DNA of 34,137 nt. Origin: Oscillospiraceae bacterium (GTDB lineage: Bacteria; Bacillota; Clostridia; Oscillospirales; Oscillospiraceae). Below, one piece after another: positions 1 to 8,565 of the stretch (positions are counted from its first letter, which is position 1; each line of letters opens with the position of its first letter). Where the stretch lies: contig CACXJE010000037.1 in the NCBI GenBank assembly GCA_902767915.1, positions 1 to 34,137 on the forward strand. Reading direction: 5' to 3'. The position numbers and the translations under genes are program-made. The notes below the pieces were generated by a model, which was not told where the DNA came from, did not search any database, and worked only from the letters and a program-made list of their open reading frames with translations.

Positions 1-522
1 GAGCTGGAGGGCATCATCCGGGAGATCACCCGTCACATGACGGACATCTTTACGGAGGAGTTTGCCAGGATCAATCATTATTTCGGCGAGACCTTCGTGG
101 AAATGTTCCACGGCGGAAAGGCTTCCCTGGAGCTGGAGGATCCCTCAGAGCCCCTGAGTTGCGGCATTGAGATCAAGGTCCAGCCTCCGGGCAAGCAGCT
201 TAAGACCATCACCCTGCTCTCCGGCGGCGAGAAGGCCTTTGTGGCCATTGCGCTGTATTTCTCGATTTTGAAGGTTCGCCCCACGCCCTTCTGTATGCTG
301 GACGAAATCGACGCCGCATTGGACGATCGCAACGTAGAACGGTTTGCGGAGTATCTGCGGCTGCTGTGTAAAAAGACCCAGTTTATCGTCATTACCCACC
401 GCAGAGGCACTATGGAGGAGGCCGACGCGCTGTTCGGCGTGACGATGCAGGAGCAGGGTGTTTCCAAGCTGCTGCAGCTGGATCTGGACCGAATGGAAAA
501 AGAACTTGGAATTGTAAACTGA
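1..522 (+). CDS. smc: Chromosome partition protein SMC, C-terminal end (partial)
   Basis: This is the C-terminal ATPase half-head of SMC, the condensin-like protein that organises and segregates the chromosome with ScpA and ScpB. The reading frame is open to the left edge, so about 1,000 upstream residues are missing and the first in-frame ATG at 37 is internal. Visible motifs are the ABC signature LSGGEKA, a Walker B with D-loop (CMLDEIDAALDD) and the switch histidine in VITHRRGTME. The protein ends 25 bases before ftsY, the usual smc-ftsY order in Firmicutes. RecN and SbcC share the fold, but the hinge-proximal sequence and the neighbour favour SMC. Confidence 0.96.
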   Translation, partial: ELEGIIREITRHMTDIFTEEFARINHYFGETFVEMFHGGKASLELEDPSEPLSCGIEIKVQPPGKQLKTITLLSGGEKAFVAIALYFSILKVRPTPFCMLDEIDAALDDRNVERFAEYLRLLCKKTQFIVITHRRGTMEEADALFGVTMQEQGVSKLLQLDLDRMEKELGIVN

Positions 523-546
523 TCCCGATGAGGAACGAGGTGCAAC

Positions 547-1449
547 ATGGGATTTATTGAAAAAATCAAAAAGGGTCTGTCAAAGACAAAGAACGCCATG
601 AAGGGCTTCGGAAATCTGTTTTCCGGCTTCTACGGCGTAACGGATGATTTCTATGACGAGCTGGAAGAAAGCATGATCCTGGCCGATATCGGCGTGGAGA
701 CCTCCTGCAAGGCCGTGGAACGGCTGCGGCAGGTTGTGAAGGAACGGGAGCTGCTGTCTCCCGAGGAGGTGCAGGAAGCCCTCCGTGAGATCCTGACGGA
801 GATGCTGGAGGTTGGAGATCCCAGCCTTCGGATCGGCACGAAGCCTTCTCTGATTCTTGTGATCGGCGTCAACGGCGTGGGGAAAACCACCACCATCGGC
901 AAGCTGGCAAATCAGCTCCATGACGAAGGCAATAAGGTGCTGCTTTGCGCGGCGGATACCTTCCGTGCAGCGGCGGCGGATCAGCTTGAGATCTGGGCGA
1001 ATCGGGCCGGTGTGGACATCGTTCGCCAGCATGAGGGCGCGGATCCTGCGGCTGTGGTGTTTGACGGCATCTCCGCTGCCAAGGCCAGAGGGACCGACGT
1101 GATCATCTGCGACACGGCGGGCCGCCTGCACAACAAGGCCAATCTGATGAACGAGCTGGGCAAGATCTCCCGGATCATTGATCGGGAGCTGCCGGACAGC
1201 GACAAGGAAGTGCTGCTGGTACTGGACGGCACCACCGGACAGAACGGTCTGATCCAGGCCAAGCAGTTCAAGGAGATTGCGGGCGTCACCGGCATCGTCC
1301 TGACGAAGCTGGACGGCACCGCCAAGGGCGGCATTGTGATTGCCGTGGCGGATACCCTGCAGATCCCTGTGAAGTATATCGGCGTCGGAGAAGGCATCGA
1401 CGATCTGATGCCCTTCCAGGCCAAGGAGTTTGTGGACGAACTCATCTGA
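547..1449 (+). CDS. ftsY: Signal recognition particle receptor FtsY
   Basis: FtsY is the membrane-associated SRP receptor. Its GTPase pairs with Ffh to deliver ribosome-nascent chains to SecYEG. The 300 residues comprise a short basic amphipathic N-terminus (about 1-25), the N helical bundle (to about 95) and the G domain. Seen motifs are the P-loop GVNGVGKTT (107-115), DTFRAAAADQ (137-146), DTAGR (189-193) and TKLDG (253-257). The long acidic A domain of the E. coli protein is absent, as is usual in Firmicutes. A GAGG-type ribosome site precedes the ATG. The gene is probably cotranscribed with smc. Confidence 0.97.
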   Translation: MGFIEKIKKGLSKTKNAMKGFGNLFSGFYGVTDDFYDELEESMILADIGVETSCKAVERLRQVVKERELLSPEEVQEALREILTEMLEVGDPSLRIGTKPSLILVIGVNGVGKTTTIGKLANQLHDEGNKVLLCAADTFRAAAADQLEIWANRAGVDIVRQHEGADPAAVVFDGISAAKARGTDVIICDTAGRLHNKANLMNELGKISRIIDRELPDSDKEVLLVLDGTTGQNGLIQAKQFKEIAGVTGIVLTKLDGTAKGGIVIAVADTLQIPVKYIGVGEGIDDLMPFQAKEFVDELI

Positions 1450-1467
1450 TTATCATCACGTAATGTC

Positions 1468-1500
1468 ATTGCAAGCCGGTGCGAGCACTGGCGCGGCAAT
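1468..1500. repeat. REP-like imperfect hairpin between ftsY and rph
   Basis: This is an imperfect inverted repeat in the short spacer. ATTGC (1468-1472) pairs with GCAAT (1496-1500), and GCCGGTG (75-81 of this hundred) pairs with CACTGGC (86-92) around a CGAG loop. No U-run follows, so it is not a standard terminator. It resembles small palindromic repeats scattered between genes in related Clostridia; that family link is from memory, and only this copy was noticed in the window. Confidence 0.5.
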
Positions 1501-1524
1501 CTCCACAGGAGGTATGAGAACAAC

Positions 1525-2250
1525 ATGACCCGTATCGACGGAAGAAGTCTTGATCAACTTCGTCCGGTGAAAATCACCACCGGCTTTTCAAAATTTGCCG
1601 AGGGCTCCTGCCTCATCGAGATGGGGAACACCATGGTCCTCTGCAATGCCTCCGTGGAGGAAAAGGTCCCGCCCCATGTGAAGGAGGGCGGCTGGATCAC
1701 AGCGGAGTATTCCATGCTGCCCCGGGCAAATCGGGAGCGCACCCGCAGGGACATTTCCAATCTGAAGCTTTCCGGCAGAAGCGCCGAGATTCAGCGGCTG
1801 ATCGGCCGCAGCCTTCGCAGCGCGGTGGATCTGAAAGCCCTGGGCATGCGGACCATCACCATTGACTGCGACGTTTTGCAGGGTGACGGCGGCACCAGAA
1901 CCGCTTCCGTCACCGGCGGCTTTATCGCCCTGGTGCTGGCCCTGCAGAAGCTGGTCCGGGAAGGGCTTTTGGAGCGCCTTCCTGTGTCAACCTACGTTTC
2001 GGGCATCTCCGCCGGGATCGTGGGCGGAACACCGATGCTGGATCTCTGCTACGCGGAGGACAGCCGGGCGGACGTGGATCTCAATTGCGTGATGACCGCA
2101 GAAGGCGGCATCATTGAGCTGCAGGCCACCGGAGAGGGAAGACCCTTTACCCACGAGGAGCAGGTGGCGCTGTTGAAGCTCTGTGCGGAAGGATGCAAAG
2201 CGCTATGTGCGCTTCAGAAACAATATTTGAAACTGCAGGTGGAAGCATGA
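1525..2250 (+). CDS. rph: Ribonuclease PH
   Basis: RNase PH is a phosphorolytic 3'-5' exoribonuclease that trims the 3' ends of tRNA precursors and other RNAs and works as a hexamer. At 241 residues it has the normal family length. It shows the conserved blocks NRERTRRDISNLKLSGRS (69-86), SGRSAEIQRLIGRSLR (83-98) and GDGGTRTA (120-127), which form the phosphate and active-site region. An AGGAGG sequence lies about 12 bases before the ATG. The stop codon overlaps the next start as ATGA, pointing to translational coupling with the XTP pyrophosphatase; the two are often paired or fused in Firmicutes. Confidence 0.97.
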   Translation: MTRIDGRSLDQLRPVKITTGFSKFAEGSCLIEMGNTMVLCNASVEEKVPPHVKEGGWITAEYSMLPRANRERTRRDISNLKLSGRSAEIQRLIGRSLRSAVDLKALGMRTITIDCDVLQGDGGTRTASVTGGFIALVLALQKLVREGLLERLPVSTYVSGISAGIVGGTPMLDLCYAEDSRADVDLNCVMTAEGGIIELQATGEGRPFTHEEQVALLKLCAEGCKALCALQKQYLKLQVEA

Positions 2251-2840
2251 AGGTAGTATTGGCAAGTCAGAACCGTCATAAGCTGGCGGAAATTCAGGCG
2301 ATCGTTTCGAAGTACGGCATCGAGCTGGTGCTGCAGTCCGAGCTGGGAATCCATATCGACGTGGATGAGACCGGAACCACCTTTGAGGAAAATTCTTATC
2401 TCAAGGCGAAGGCGGTTGTGGACGCCACCGGGCTTCCCGCCATGGCGGATGATTCCGGCCTGAGCGTGGACGTTTTGAACGGCGAACCCGGCATCTATTC
2501 CGCGCGCTACGGCGGCGAAGCCTGTCAGACCGATTATGATCGGCTGCGCTTTCTGCTGCAGAATATGAGAGGCGTCAGATCCGATGAACGAACCGCCCGG
2601 TTCGTGTGTGTGATCACGCTGCTTTACCCGGATGGGAAGAAGCTCGTTGCCCGCGGCACCTGTGAGGGCCTCATAACGACTGAGCCCCACGGGGACGATG
2701 GCTTCGGCTACGATCCTGTGTTCTATGTTCCCCGGGAGGGGAAAACCTTCGCCGAAATGGGAGCGGATCGAAAAAATGCGATCTCCCATCGGGCAAACGC
2801 CCTGTACCGACTTTCCCGTATGTTGGAGGAAACCGAATGA
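2247..2840 (+). CDS. rdgB: XTP/dITP pyrophosphatase (HAM1/RdgB family)
   Basis: This enzyme removes non-canonical purine nucleotides (dITP, XTP) by hydrolysing them to the monophosphate, which prevents their incorporation into DNA and RNA. At 197 residues it is typical of the family. Motifs are ASQNRHK near the N-terminus, DDSGL (68-72), the PGIYSARYGG block, GFGYDPVF (152-159) and SHRANA (180-185). The start chosen is the ATG that overlaps the rph stop; an in-frame start 54 bases upstream lies inside rph and lacks family homology. The stop overlaps the next gene in the same ATGA manner. Confidence 0.96.
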   Translation: MKVVLASQNRHKLAEIQAIVSKYGIELVLQSELGIHIDVDETGTTFEENSYLKAKAVVDATGLPAMADDSGLSVDVLNGEPGIYSARYGGEACQTDYDRLRFLLQNMRGVRSDERTARFVCVITLLYPDGKKLVARGTCEGLITTEPHGDDGFGYDPVFYVPREGKTFAEMGADRKNAISHRANALYRLSRMLEETE

Positions 2841-3280
2841 TTACAAGTAAACAGCGCGCTGAGCTGCGTGCAAAGGCAAATGAATTGGATACCACCCTTA
2901 TGGTGGGGAAAGAAGGCATCACTGATAATCTGGTGGCGGAGCTGGACCGTCAGCTGGAGGCCAGAGAATTGGTGAAAGGCAAGGTGCTGGAAACTGCCCT
3001 GATGACCGCCAGAGAAGTCTGTGACGAATTCTGCGAAAGACTGAACGCAGAAGGGGTCCAGTGCGTCGGCAATAAGTTTGTGGTCTACCGCAGATCTGAG
3101 ACTCTGGCAAAGAAGACCGGTACCGCAAAGGCCAAGGTCAAGGTGAACCCTGTTCGGGTGGGCATTCAGAAGCGTCGTGCCGCTGCCCGGGCAGAGCGGG
3201 AGCGTCGCAACGAGTATTTCCGGCAGTCTGCCATTGAATTCGCCAAGCAGCGCCGCCGCGGCGGCCAGGATGAATCCTGA
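2837..3280 (+). CDS. yhbY: YhbY-type (CRM domain) RNA-binding protein
   Basis: The first ~95 residues match the CRS1-YhbY (CRM) fold, including the LMVGKEGITDNL stretch that carries the conserved GxxG-like loop and the VQCVGNKFVVYRR strand. Family members associate with pre-50S ribosomal subunits. The 147-residue protein is longer than the ~97-residue E. coli YhbY because of a very basic C-terminal tail (KAKVKVNPVRVGIQKRRAAA and onward), which probably adds RNA contact. It is translationally coupled on both sides. Placement before nadD is common in Firmicutes. The ribosome-assembly role is inferred from the family. Confidence 0.9.
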   Translation: MITSKQRAELRAKANELDTTLMVGKEGITDNLVAELDRQLEARELVKGKVLETALMTAREVCDEFCERLNAEGVQCVGNKFVVYRRSETLAKKTGTAKAKVKVNPVRVGIQKRRAAARAERERRNEYFRQSAIEFAKQRRRGGQDES

Positions 3281-4482
3281 TGGCGCGGGTCGGCATTTAC
3301 GGCGGCAGCTATAATCCGCCTCACATCGGCCATTGTCTGGCGGCGGCGGAGATGGTCCGTCATCTGGAGCTGGATCGGCTGATCATCATGCCTGCCGCAA
3401 CACCGCCGCATAAATCCTTGGCTGCAGGATCTCCCACAGCGGAGGAGCGGCTGGAGCTTTGCCGTTTGAGCTTTGCCTCCATACCCCAGGCCCGGGTCAG
3501 TGATCTGGAGCTGCGCAGACAGGGCCCCAGCTACACGGTGGATACGCTGCGGGAGCTCCGGGAACTGTATCCCGAGGATGAGCTGTTTTTGATCATGGGC
3601 ACCGATATGCTGCTGAGCTTTGATCAGTGGCGCTGCCCGGAGGAGATTGCAGCCATGGCGACCCTTGCCGTGATGCACCGGGAGGATGACGAGGCCCTGT
3701 GGGAGCAGGTGCGAGCCAAGGCTGAAGCGCTCAGCAAAGCCATGAAGGCAAAGATCGTCCTGGTGCAAAACCGCTGCGTGGAGATCTCCTCCACAACGGT
3801 GCGCCGCCTGCTGGCCATGGGTGCGCCGGGGTATCTGGAACCCTCTGCGGAGAAGCTGATTCGGTCGAAGGGCTGGTATCTTTCCGGCGCAGATCTGAAA
3901 AACCTGCCGTTCGACGAGTTGAAGGAGCGTTCGCTCTCCCTGCATGATGAAAAGCGCAGGGCTCACGTTGTGGGCTGCAGCGAGACCGCCCAAGCGCTGG
4001 CCGAACATTACGGCGCCGATCCGGACCTGGCAGCCCGTGCGGGAATTCTGCATGATATTACGAAGGCGCTCGGCCCAACGGAACAGTTGCATCTTTGCGA
4101 AAAGTATGGTATAGTGCTGACAGAGCTGCAGCGTGCAAACCCAAAGCTCCTGCACGCGAAGACCGGTGCAGTGATCGCCCGGGAGATCTTCGGGGAATCC
4201 GACGAGGTCTGTGAGGCGATACGCTGGCATACCACAGGCAAGCCGCAAATGACCCTGCTGGAAAAGATCATCTATTTAGCGGACTATATTGAGCCGAACC
4301 GCGACTTCCCCGGTGTGGAAGCTCTCAGACAGGCAGTCTGGGAGGAACTGGACAAGGGCCTTTATCAAGGCCTGGACCTGTCTGTCCGGATTTTGCGGAA
4401 GCAGGGAAGGATCATTGATCCGGATTCTCTGCAGGCTTGGGAATACTATAAAAAATACACTGAGAGGAGCAATCAGCTATGA
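3280..4482 (+). CDS. nadD: Fusion of nicotinate-nucleotide adenylyltransferase (NadD) with YqeK HD-domain hydrolase
   Basis: Residues 1 to about 200 are NadD, which adenylates nicotinate mononucleotide in NAD synthesis: GSYNPPHIGH (9-18) is the nucleotidyltransferase motif and ISSTTVR (169-175) the second ATP motif. Residues about 215-400 are YqeK, an HD-family enzyme reported to cleave diadenosine tetraphosphate symmetrically. Probable metal ligands are H229, H258-D259, H292, H317 and D335. In many Firmicutes the two are adjacent separate genes; here one continuous frame joins them. The start overlaps the yhbY stop (TGATG). The linker around residues 200-220 contains no stop, so the fusion looks genuine. 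Confidence 0.94.
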   Translation: MARVGIYGGSYNPPHIGHCLAAAEMVRHLELDRLIIMPAATPPHKSLAAGSPTAEERLELCRLSFASIPQARVSDLELRRQGPSYTVDTLRELRELYPEDELFLIMGTDMLLSFDQWRCPEEIAAMATLAVMHREDDEALWEQVRAKAEALSKAMKAKIVLVQNRCVEISSTTVRRLLAMGAPGYLEPSAEKLIRSKGWYLSGADLKNLPFDELKERSLSLHDEKRRAHVVGCSETAQALAEHYGADPDLAARAGILHDITKALGPTEQLHLCEKYGIVLTELQRANPKLLHAKTGAVIAREIFGESDEVCEAIRWHTTGKPQMTLLEKIIYLADYIEPNRDFPGVEALRQAVWEELDKGLYQGLDLSVRILRKQGRIIDPDSLQAWEYYKKYTERSNQL

Positions 4483-5552
4483 AACTCTTTGGAAATCGTG
4501 ACGCCCAGAAACAGGAAGAACCCGAAGTTCGGGAAGAAGCCCTTGAAAAGGCGGAAGCTATCGCCAACAGCGGCCTTGTGCTCTCCATCGAAGGATTGCA
4601 TCAGGAATCTGATCCGGAGGAGCAAGTGCAGCTTTCCATGAATACCGAGCCGTTTCCCGAGCAGAATACGACTGACGAGGAGGATGATTTTCTGAAAGAG
4701 CTTCATGCGCTTCTGGACGAAAAGGAAAAGAGCGAGTCGGAGCCCGAACCTGCTGCGGCGCAGCCCGCTGCAGAAGAAGCGTCCGCGCCGGAATCCAAGG
4801 AAGCCGCTGCGATCGATCCCGTTCCCGAAGCAGAGCCCGCTGCAGAAGAAGCGTCCGCGCCGGAATCCGAGGAAGCTGCTGCGATTGATCCCGTTCCCGA
4901 AGCAGAGCCCGTCGAAGCGCCGACAGCCGAGGAAGAAACGGAATCCGACCCGGAGCCGACAGAACCTGTCCACGTCGAGGAGCCTGCCGCTGAAACGCAG
5001 GAGCCTGCTGAGGAAGCGCCCGCCGAGGCTGAGTCCTCTGAAGCCCCGGAAAAGGAATCCGTTTCCGATACGAAGAGCTTTGCCTCTGTTTCCTATGCCT
5101 CTATGGCGGAGGCCATGGAGCAGACCGGCAGATTGAACGTTGCTTCTCCCACCAGAAAAACCAGATCCGCCATCGATGATGAGACCCTGCTCGCAGAGAT
5201 CTACACCTTGATGGGGGAGACGCCGAAAACCAATCGGACCCGGAAACCCGAGGCCTCCGAACAGGCAGCTCCCGAAATGAATCGGGAAAACGAACAAGCT
5301 CCTGTACACATTTCTGATGATGCCGCCCCGGTTGTCCCTGCGCCCCAGGGCATGGACGAGCCCACCATCCGTCCGAACCCCATCGGTTATGCAGCCCGCG
5401 AGGCTGTCGATTCGGAGCCTGTTCAGAATGCCGCAAGAGAAGGCGGCGCTCCCGGCTGGCTGAAGGGCCTGTTCCTGCTGATCCTGTCTGCCGCTCTGAG
5501 CGGAATGACGCTCTACGCGGTCATGATGGATGTTTTTGGCAAGGTATTTTAA
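4479..5552 (+). CDS. Acidic, repeat-containing protein with one C-terminal membrane segment, unknown function
   Basis: I do not recognise this gene. The 357-residue product begins with a charged segment. It then has a long Glu/Pro/Ala-rich low-complexity region (about 80-195) containing a 24-residue repeat. A more ordinary region follows (about 200-300), and a single hydrophobic span (about 329-350) lies at the extreme C-terminus, leaving almost nothing beyond it. With no signal peptide, it is most simply a tail-anchored protein with the acidic part in the cytoplasm. The ATG overlaps the nadD-yqeK stop, and GAGAGGAGC supplies the ribosome site. In several Firmicutes an LCP-family gene occupies this slot before rsfS, but no LCP motif is visible here. 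Confidence 0.75.
   Translation: MKLFGNRDAQKQEEPEVREEALEKAEAIANSGLVLSIEGLHQESDPEEQVQLSMNTEPFPEQNTTDEEDDFLKELHALLDEKEKSESEPEPAAAQPAAEEASAPESKEAAAIDPVPEAEPAAEEASAPESEEAAAIDPVPEAEPVEAPTAEEETESDPEPTEPVHVEEPAAETQEPAEEAPAEAESSEAPEKESVSDTKSFASVSYASMAEAMEQTGRLNVASPTRKTRSAIDDETLLAEIYTLMGETPKTNRTRKPEASEQAAPEMNRENEQAPVHISDDAAPVVPAPQGMDEPTIRPNPIGYAAREAVDSEPVQNAAREGGAPGWLKGLFLLILSAALSGMTLYAVMMDVFGKVF
4762..4905 (+). repeat. 72-bp in-frame tandem duplication inside the acidic membrane protein gene
   Basis: Two consecutive 72-base units (4762-4833 and 4834-4905) encode nearly the same 24 residues, each running from PAAEEASAPES to IDPVPEAE. They differ at a few positions only, including K versus E after APES. 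A partial third unit starts at 4906. The length is a multiple of three, so the frame is kept. Near-identity suggests recent slippage or unequal recombination. Confidence 0.9.
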
Positions 5553-5590
5553 TGATTATGAACTGACTCAGAACAGAAAAGAGGGATTCT

Positions 5591-5932
5591 ATGACTACGT
5601 TGGAAATTGCTCTGACTGCTGCCAAGGCGTTGGAAAGCAAGAAGGGAATCGGCGTCAAGCTTTTAGAGGTTGCCGAGGTTACCACCCTTGCGGAATACTT
5701 TCTGATCTGCACCGGCACTTCGAATACCCATGTCAATACGCTTTGCGATGCGGTGGAGGAAGCCGTAGAAGCCTGTGGGGAACCCCTGCTGCATCGGGAA
5801 GGCCATCGGGGCGGCACCTGGGTGCTGCTGGATTTCGGAAGTCTGGTTTGCCATGTCTTCACGGATGAGACCCGCGCTTTCTACGATCTGGAGCGCCTTT
5901 GGAACGACGCCCGTCCCGTCGCGCTCGATTGA
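5591..5932 (+). CDS. rsfS: Ribosomal silencing factor RsfS
   Basis: RsfS (YbeB/Iojap family) binds ribosomal protein uL14 and blocks joining of the 30S and 50S subunits when nutrients are scarce. The 113 residues are standard length. They include the conserved core TTLAEYFLICTGTSNTHVN, the HREG region and WVLLDFGSLVCHVF, followed by FYDLERLW. A GAGGGA ribosome site precedes the ATG. The nadD-yqeK-x-rsfS-leuS order is typical of Firmicutes and supports the call. Confidence 0.96.
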   Translation: MTTLEIALTAAKALESKKGIGVKLLEVAEVTTLAEYFLICTGTSNTHVNTLCDAVEEAVEACGEPLLHREGHRGGTWVLLDFGSLVCHVFTDETRAFYDLERLWNDARPVALD

Positions 5933-5942
5933 GAAAATGAAC

Positions 5943-6083
5943 GTAGGGACAAGCCCTGCTTGTCCGGTTTGCGCAGCAAACAATCGCCCGGCGGGCGATC
6001 CCACGCAGCCGATTGCACCAATGGATATGCTTTCGGCAAATTGCATTCATTCCGAATGCCGGACGAGCGAGGCTCGTCCCTAC
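5943..6083. repeat. Chained-hairpin palindromic element with 13-bp terminal inverted repeats
   Basis: This 141-bp non-coding element fills most of the rsfS-leuS spacer. Its ends are GTAGGGACAAGCC and GGCTCGTCCCTAC, inverted repeats with one mismatch. Inside are four perfect hairpins: GGACAAGC/GCTTGTCC (5947-5965), ATCGCCC/GGGCGAT (5983-5999), GCATTC/GAATGC (6043-6059) and GGACGAGC/GCTCGTCC (6061-6079). No coding frame is convincing. The structure suggests a miniature mobile element or a REP/BIME-like array. Its left 24 bases recur exactly inside the TsaD-like gene. Confidence 0.8.
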
Positions 6084-6110
6084 ATGCTTTGAATAAAAGA
6101 GGCTGCAAAT

Positions 6111-8506
6111 ATGAAATACGATTACGAACAAATCGAAAAGAAATGGCAAAAGTATTGGATTGAAAACAAGACCTATCGCACCGAGGATATCAGCGAGAAG
6201 CCGAAGTTCTACGGCCTGATCGAATTCCCGTTCCCCTCCGGCATGGGCCTGCACGTAGGCCACGCCCGCCCCTACACCGCAATGGACGTCATCGCCCGGA
6301 AAAAGCGGATGGAGGGCTATAACGTGCTCTTCCCCATGGGATATGACGCCTTCGGTCTGCCCACTGAAAACTATGCAATCAAGAACCACGTGCATCCCAG
6401 GGCCGTTACCGAGCGGAACGTGGGCGTCTTCCGTTCGCAGCTCCAGGAGCTGGGCTACAGCTTCGACTGGGACCGGGAGGTCAATACCACCGACCCCAAG
6501 TATTACAAGTGGACCCAGTGGATTTTCCTGCAGATGCCTACAAGACCAAGATGCCCGTGAACTGGTGTACCTCCTGCAAGTGCGTTCTGGCCAACGAGGA
6601 AGTGGTGGAGGGCGTCTGCGAACGCTGCGGCTCTCCTGTCATCCGTAAGGACCGGAGCCAGTGGATGATGAAGATCACCGCCTATGCCGACCGCCTCATT
6701 GACGATCTGGACGAGGTCAACTTTCCCGAGCGGGTCAAGACCCAGCAGATCAACTGGATCGGCCGCTCCTACGGCGCCCAGGTGAAGTTCGCCACCACCC
6801 TGGGGGACGAAATCACCGTCTACACCACCCGGCCCGACACCCTGTTCGGCGCCACCTACATGGTGCTCTCTCCCGAGCACGCCCTGGTGGAGAAGTGGGC
6901 GGACAAGCTCACGAATCTGGACGAGGTCCGGGCCTATCAGAAGGCCGCCGCCTCCAAATCCGACATGGAGCGCACCGAGCTCAATAAGGACAAGACCGGC
7001 GTGAAGCTGGGGGGCGTCATGGGCATCAACCCCGTCAACGGCAAGGAAATCCCCATCTTCATTTCCGATTACGTTCTCTCCACCTACGGCACCGGCGCCA
7101 TCATGGCCGTGCCCGCCCACGACACCCGTGACTGGGAGTTCGCCAAGAAGTTCGGCCTGCCCATCGTGGAGGTCATCGCCGGCGGCAATGTGGACGAGGC
7201 CGCCTTCACCGACGTGGCCACCGGCACTCTTGTGAATTCCGACTTCCTGAACGGACTGTCCGTGGCCAAGGCCAAGACTGCCATCATCAATTGGCTGGTA
7301 GAGAAGGGTCTGGGCGAAGCGAAAAAGAACTTCAAGCTTCGGGACTGGGTCTTTGCCCGTCAGCGCTACTGGGGCGAGCCCATTCCGATTATCCATTGCC
7401 CCAAGTGCGGCATGGTCCCCATGGACGAAAAGGATCTGCCTCTGCTGCTGCCCGAGGTGGAGAGCTATGAGCTCACCGACGACGGAGAAAGCCCCCTGGC
7501 TGCCATTCCCGAGTTCGTGAACACCACCTGTCCCTGCTGCGGTGGACCCGCCAAGCGGGAAACCGACACCATGCCCCAGTGGGCAGGCTCCAACTGGTAC
7601 TATCTGCGCTATACCGATCCCCATAACGACGAAGCCCTGGCCTCCAAGGAAGCCCTGGCCCGCTGGACGCCCGTGGACTGGTACAACGGCGGTATGGAGC
7701 ACACCACTTTGCACCTGCTCTACTCCCGCTTCTGGCACAAGTTCCTCTACGACATCGGCGTGGTGCCCACCAAGGAGCCCTATGCCAAGCGTACCTCCCA
7801 CGGTATGATCCTGGGCGAGGGCGGCATCAAGATGTCCAAGTCCCGGGGCAACGTCATCAATCCCAGCGACGTCATCAAGGAATTCGGCGCCGACACCATG
7901 CGGACCTACATCATGTTCATTGGCGACTTTGAGAAACCCGCCGCCTGGGCTGCCAACTCCGTCAAGGGCTGCAAGCGCTTCCTGGATAAAATCTGGGCCC
8001 TGGCCGAGACCGTGGAGGACAGCGAAACCGAATACTCCAAGGCCAACGAGAACCTGATGCACAAGACCATCCGGAAGGTCACCTCCGATATTGACCAGCT
8101 GAAGGCCAACACCGCTCTGGCCCAGCTGATGACTCTGGTGAACCAGCTGGGGGACAAGGGCTGCAACCGGGCGGAGCTGAAGACCCTGCTGCAGCTGGTG
8201 AGTCCCTTTGCGCCCCACATCACCGAGGAGCTCTGGGAGCTCAAGGGCTTCGAGGGCCTCTGCTCTCTGTCTTCCTGGCCCCGGTATGACGAGGAAAAGT
8301 GCAAGGATCAGGAGCTGACTATTGCCATCCAGATCAACGGCAAGACCAAGGGCACCATCCAGGCCCCCGCGGGTCTCGGCAAGGAGGAGCTGGCGGCCTT
8401 CGCCCAGGACGATGAGTGGGTTCAGAAGGCCGTAGCAAGGGCCGGCGGCAATGTTTTCAAGGTGATCGCCGTACCCAACAAGCTTGTGAACCTGATTGTA
8501 AAGTAA
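6111..8506 (+). pseudogene. leuS: Leucyl-tRNA synthetase, disrupted by a small deletion that changes frame
   Basis: LeuRS charges tRNA-Leu and edits mischarged products. One frame carries residues 1 to about 142, with FPFPSGMG and HVGH (48-51), and ends after [10 protein letters not shown] near 6536. The protein resumes in another frame at [11 protein letters not shown]. There follow two CxxC zinc pairs (CTSC and CERC), the CP1 editing domain ([21 protein letters not shown]), the KMSKS loop (IKMSKSRGN) and the anticodon-binding C-terminus. Compared with the family, about five codons plus one base are missing at the junction, fitting a deletion of about 16 bases. Adding them back gives about 803 residues, the normal length. 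No T-box leader is present upstream. This may be a real lesion or an assembly error. Confidence 0.9.
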
Positions 8507-8521
8507 AAAACGTAAAATATT

Positions 8522-8553
8522 GCAGGCCGCCGGTTTCCCGACGGCCTGCTTTT
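8522..8553 (+). terminator. Rho-independent terminator of leuS, possibly bidirectional
   Basis: GCAGGCCGCCGG and CCGACGGCCTGC form a 12-bp stem with one mismatch around a short T-rich loop, followed by TTTT. The reverse strand also runs into an AT-rich stretch, so it may stop the convergent lipase transcript as well. Confidence 0.85.
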
Positions 8554-8565
8554 CAAATTGTTTGA

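Noticed and set aside
5933-6110. T-box leader for leuS
   Set aside because: No TGGNACCGCG box or terminator hairpin; the spacer is taken up by a palindromic element. The tyrS and recN spacing leaves no room either.
6503-8218. 571-codon open frame on the - strand opposite leuS
   Set aside because: Shadow of the strongly biased codon use of leuS; no ribosome site or domain.
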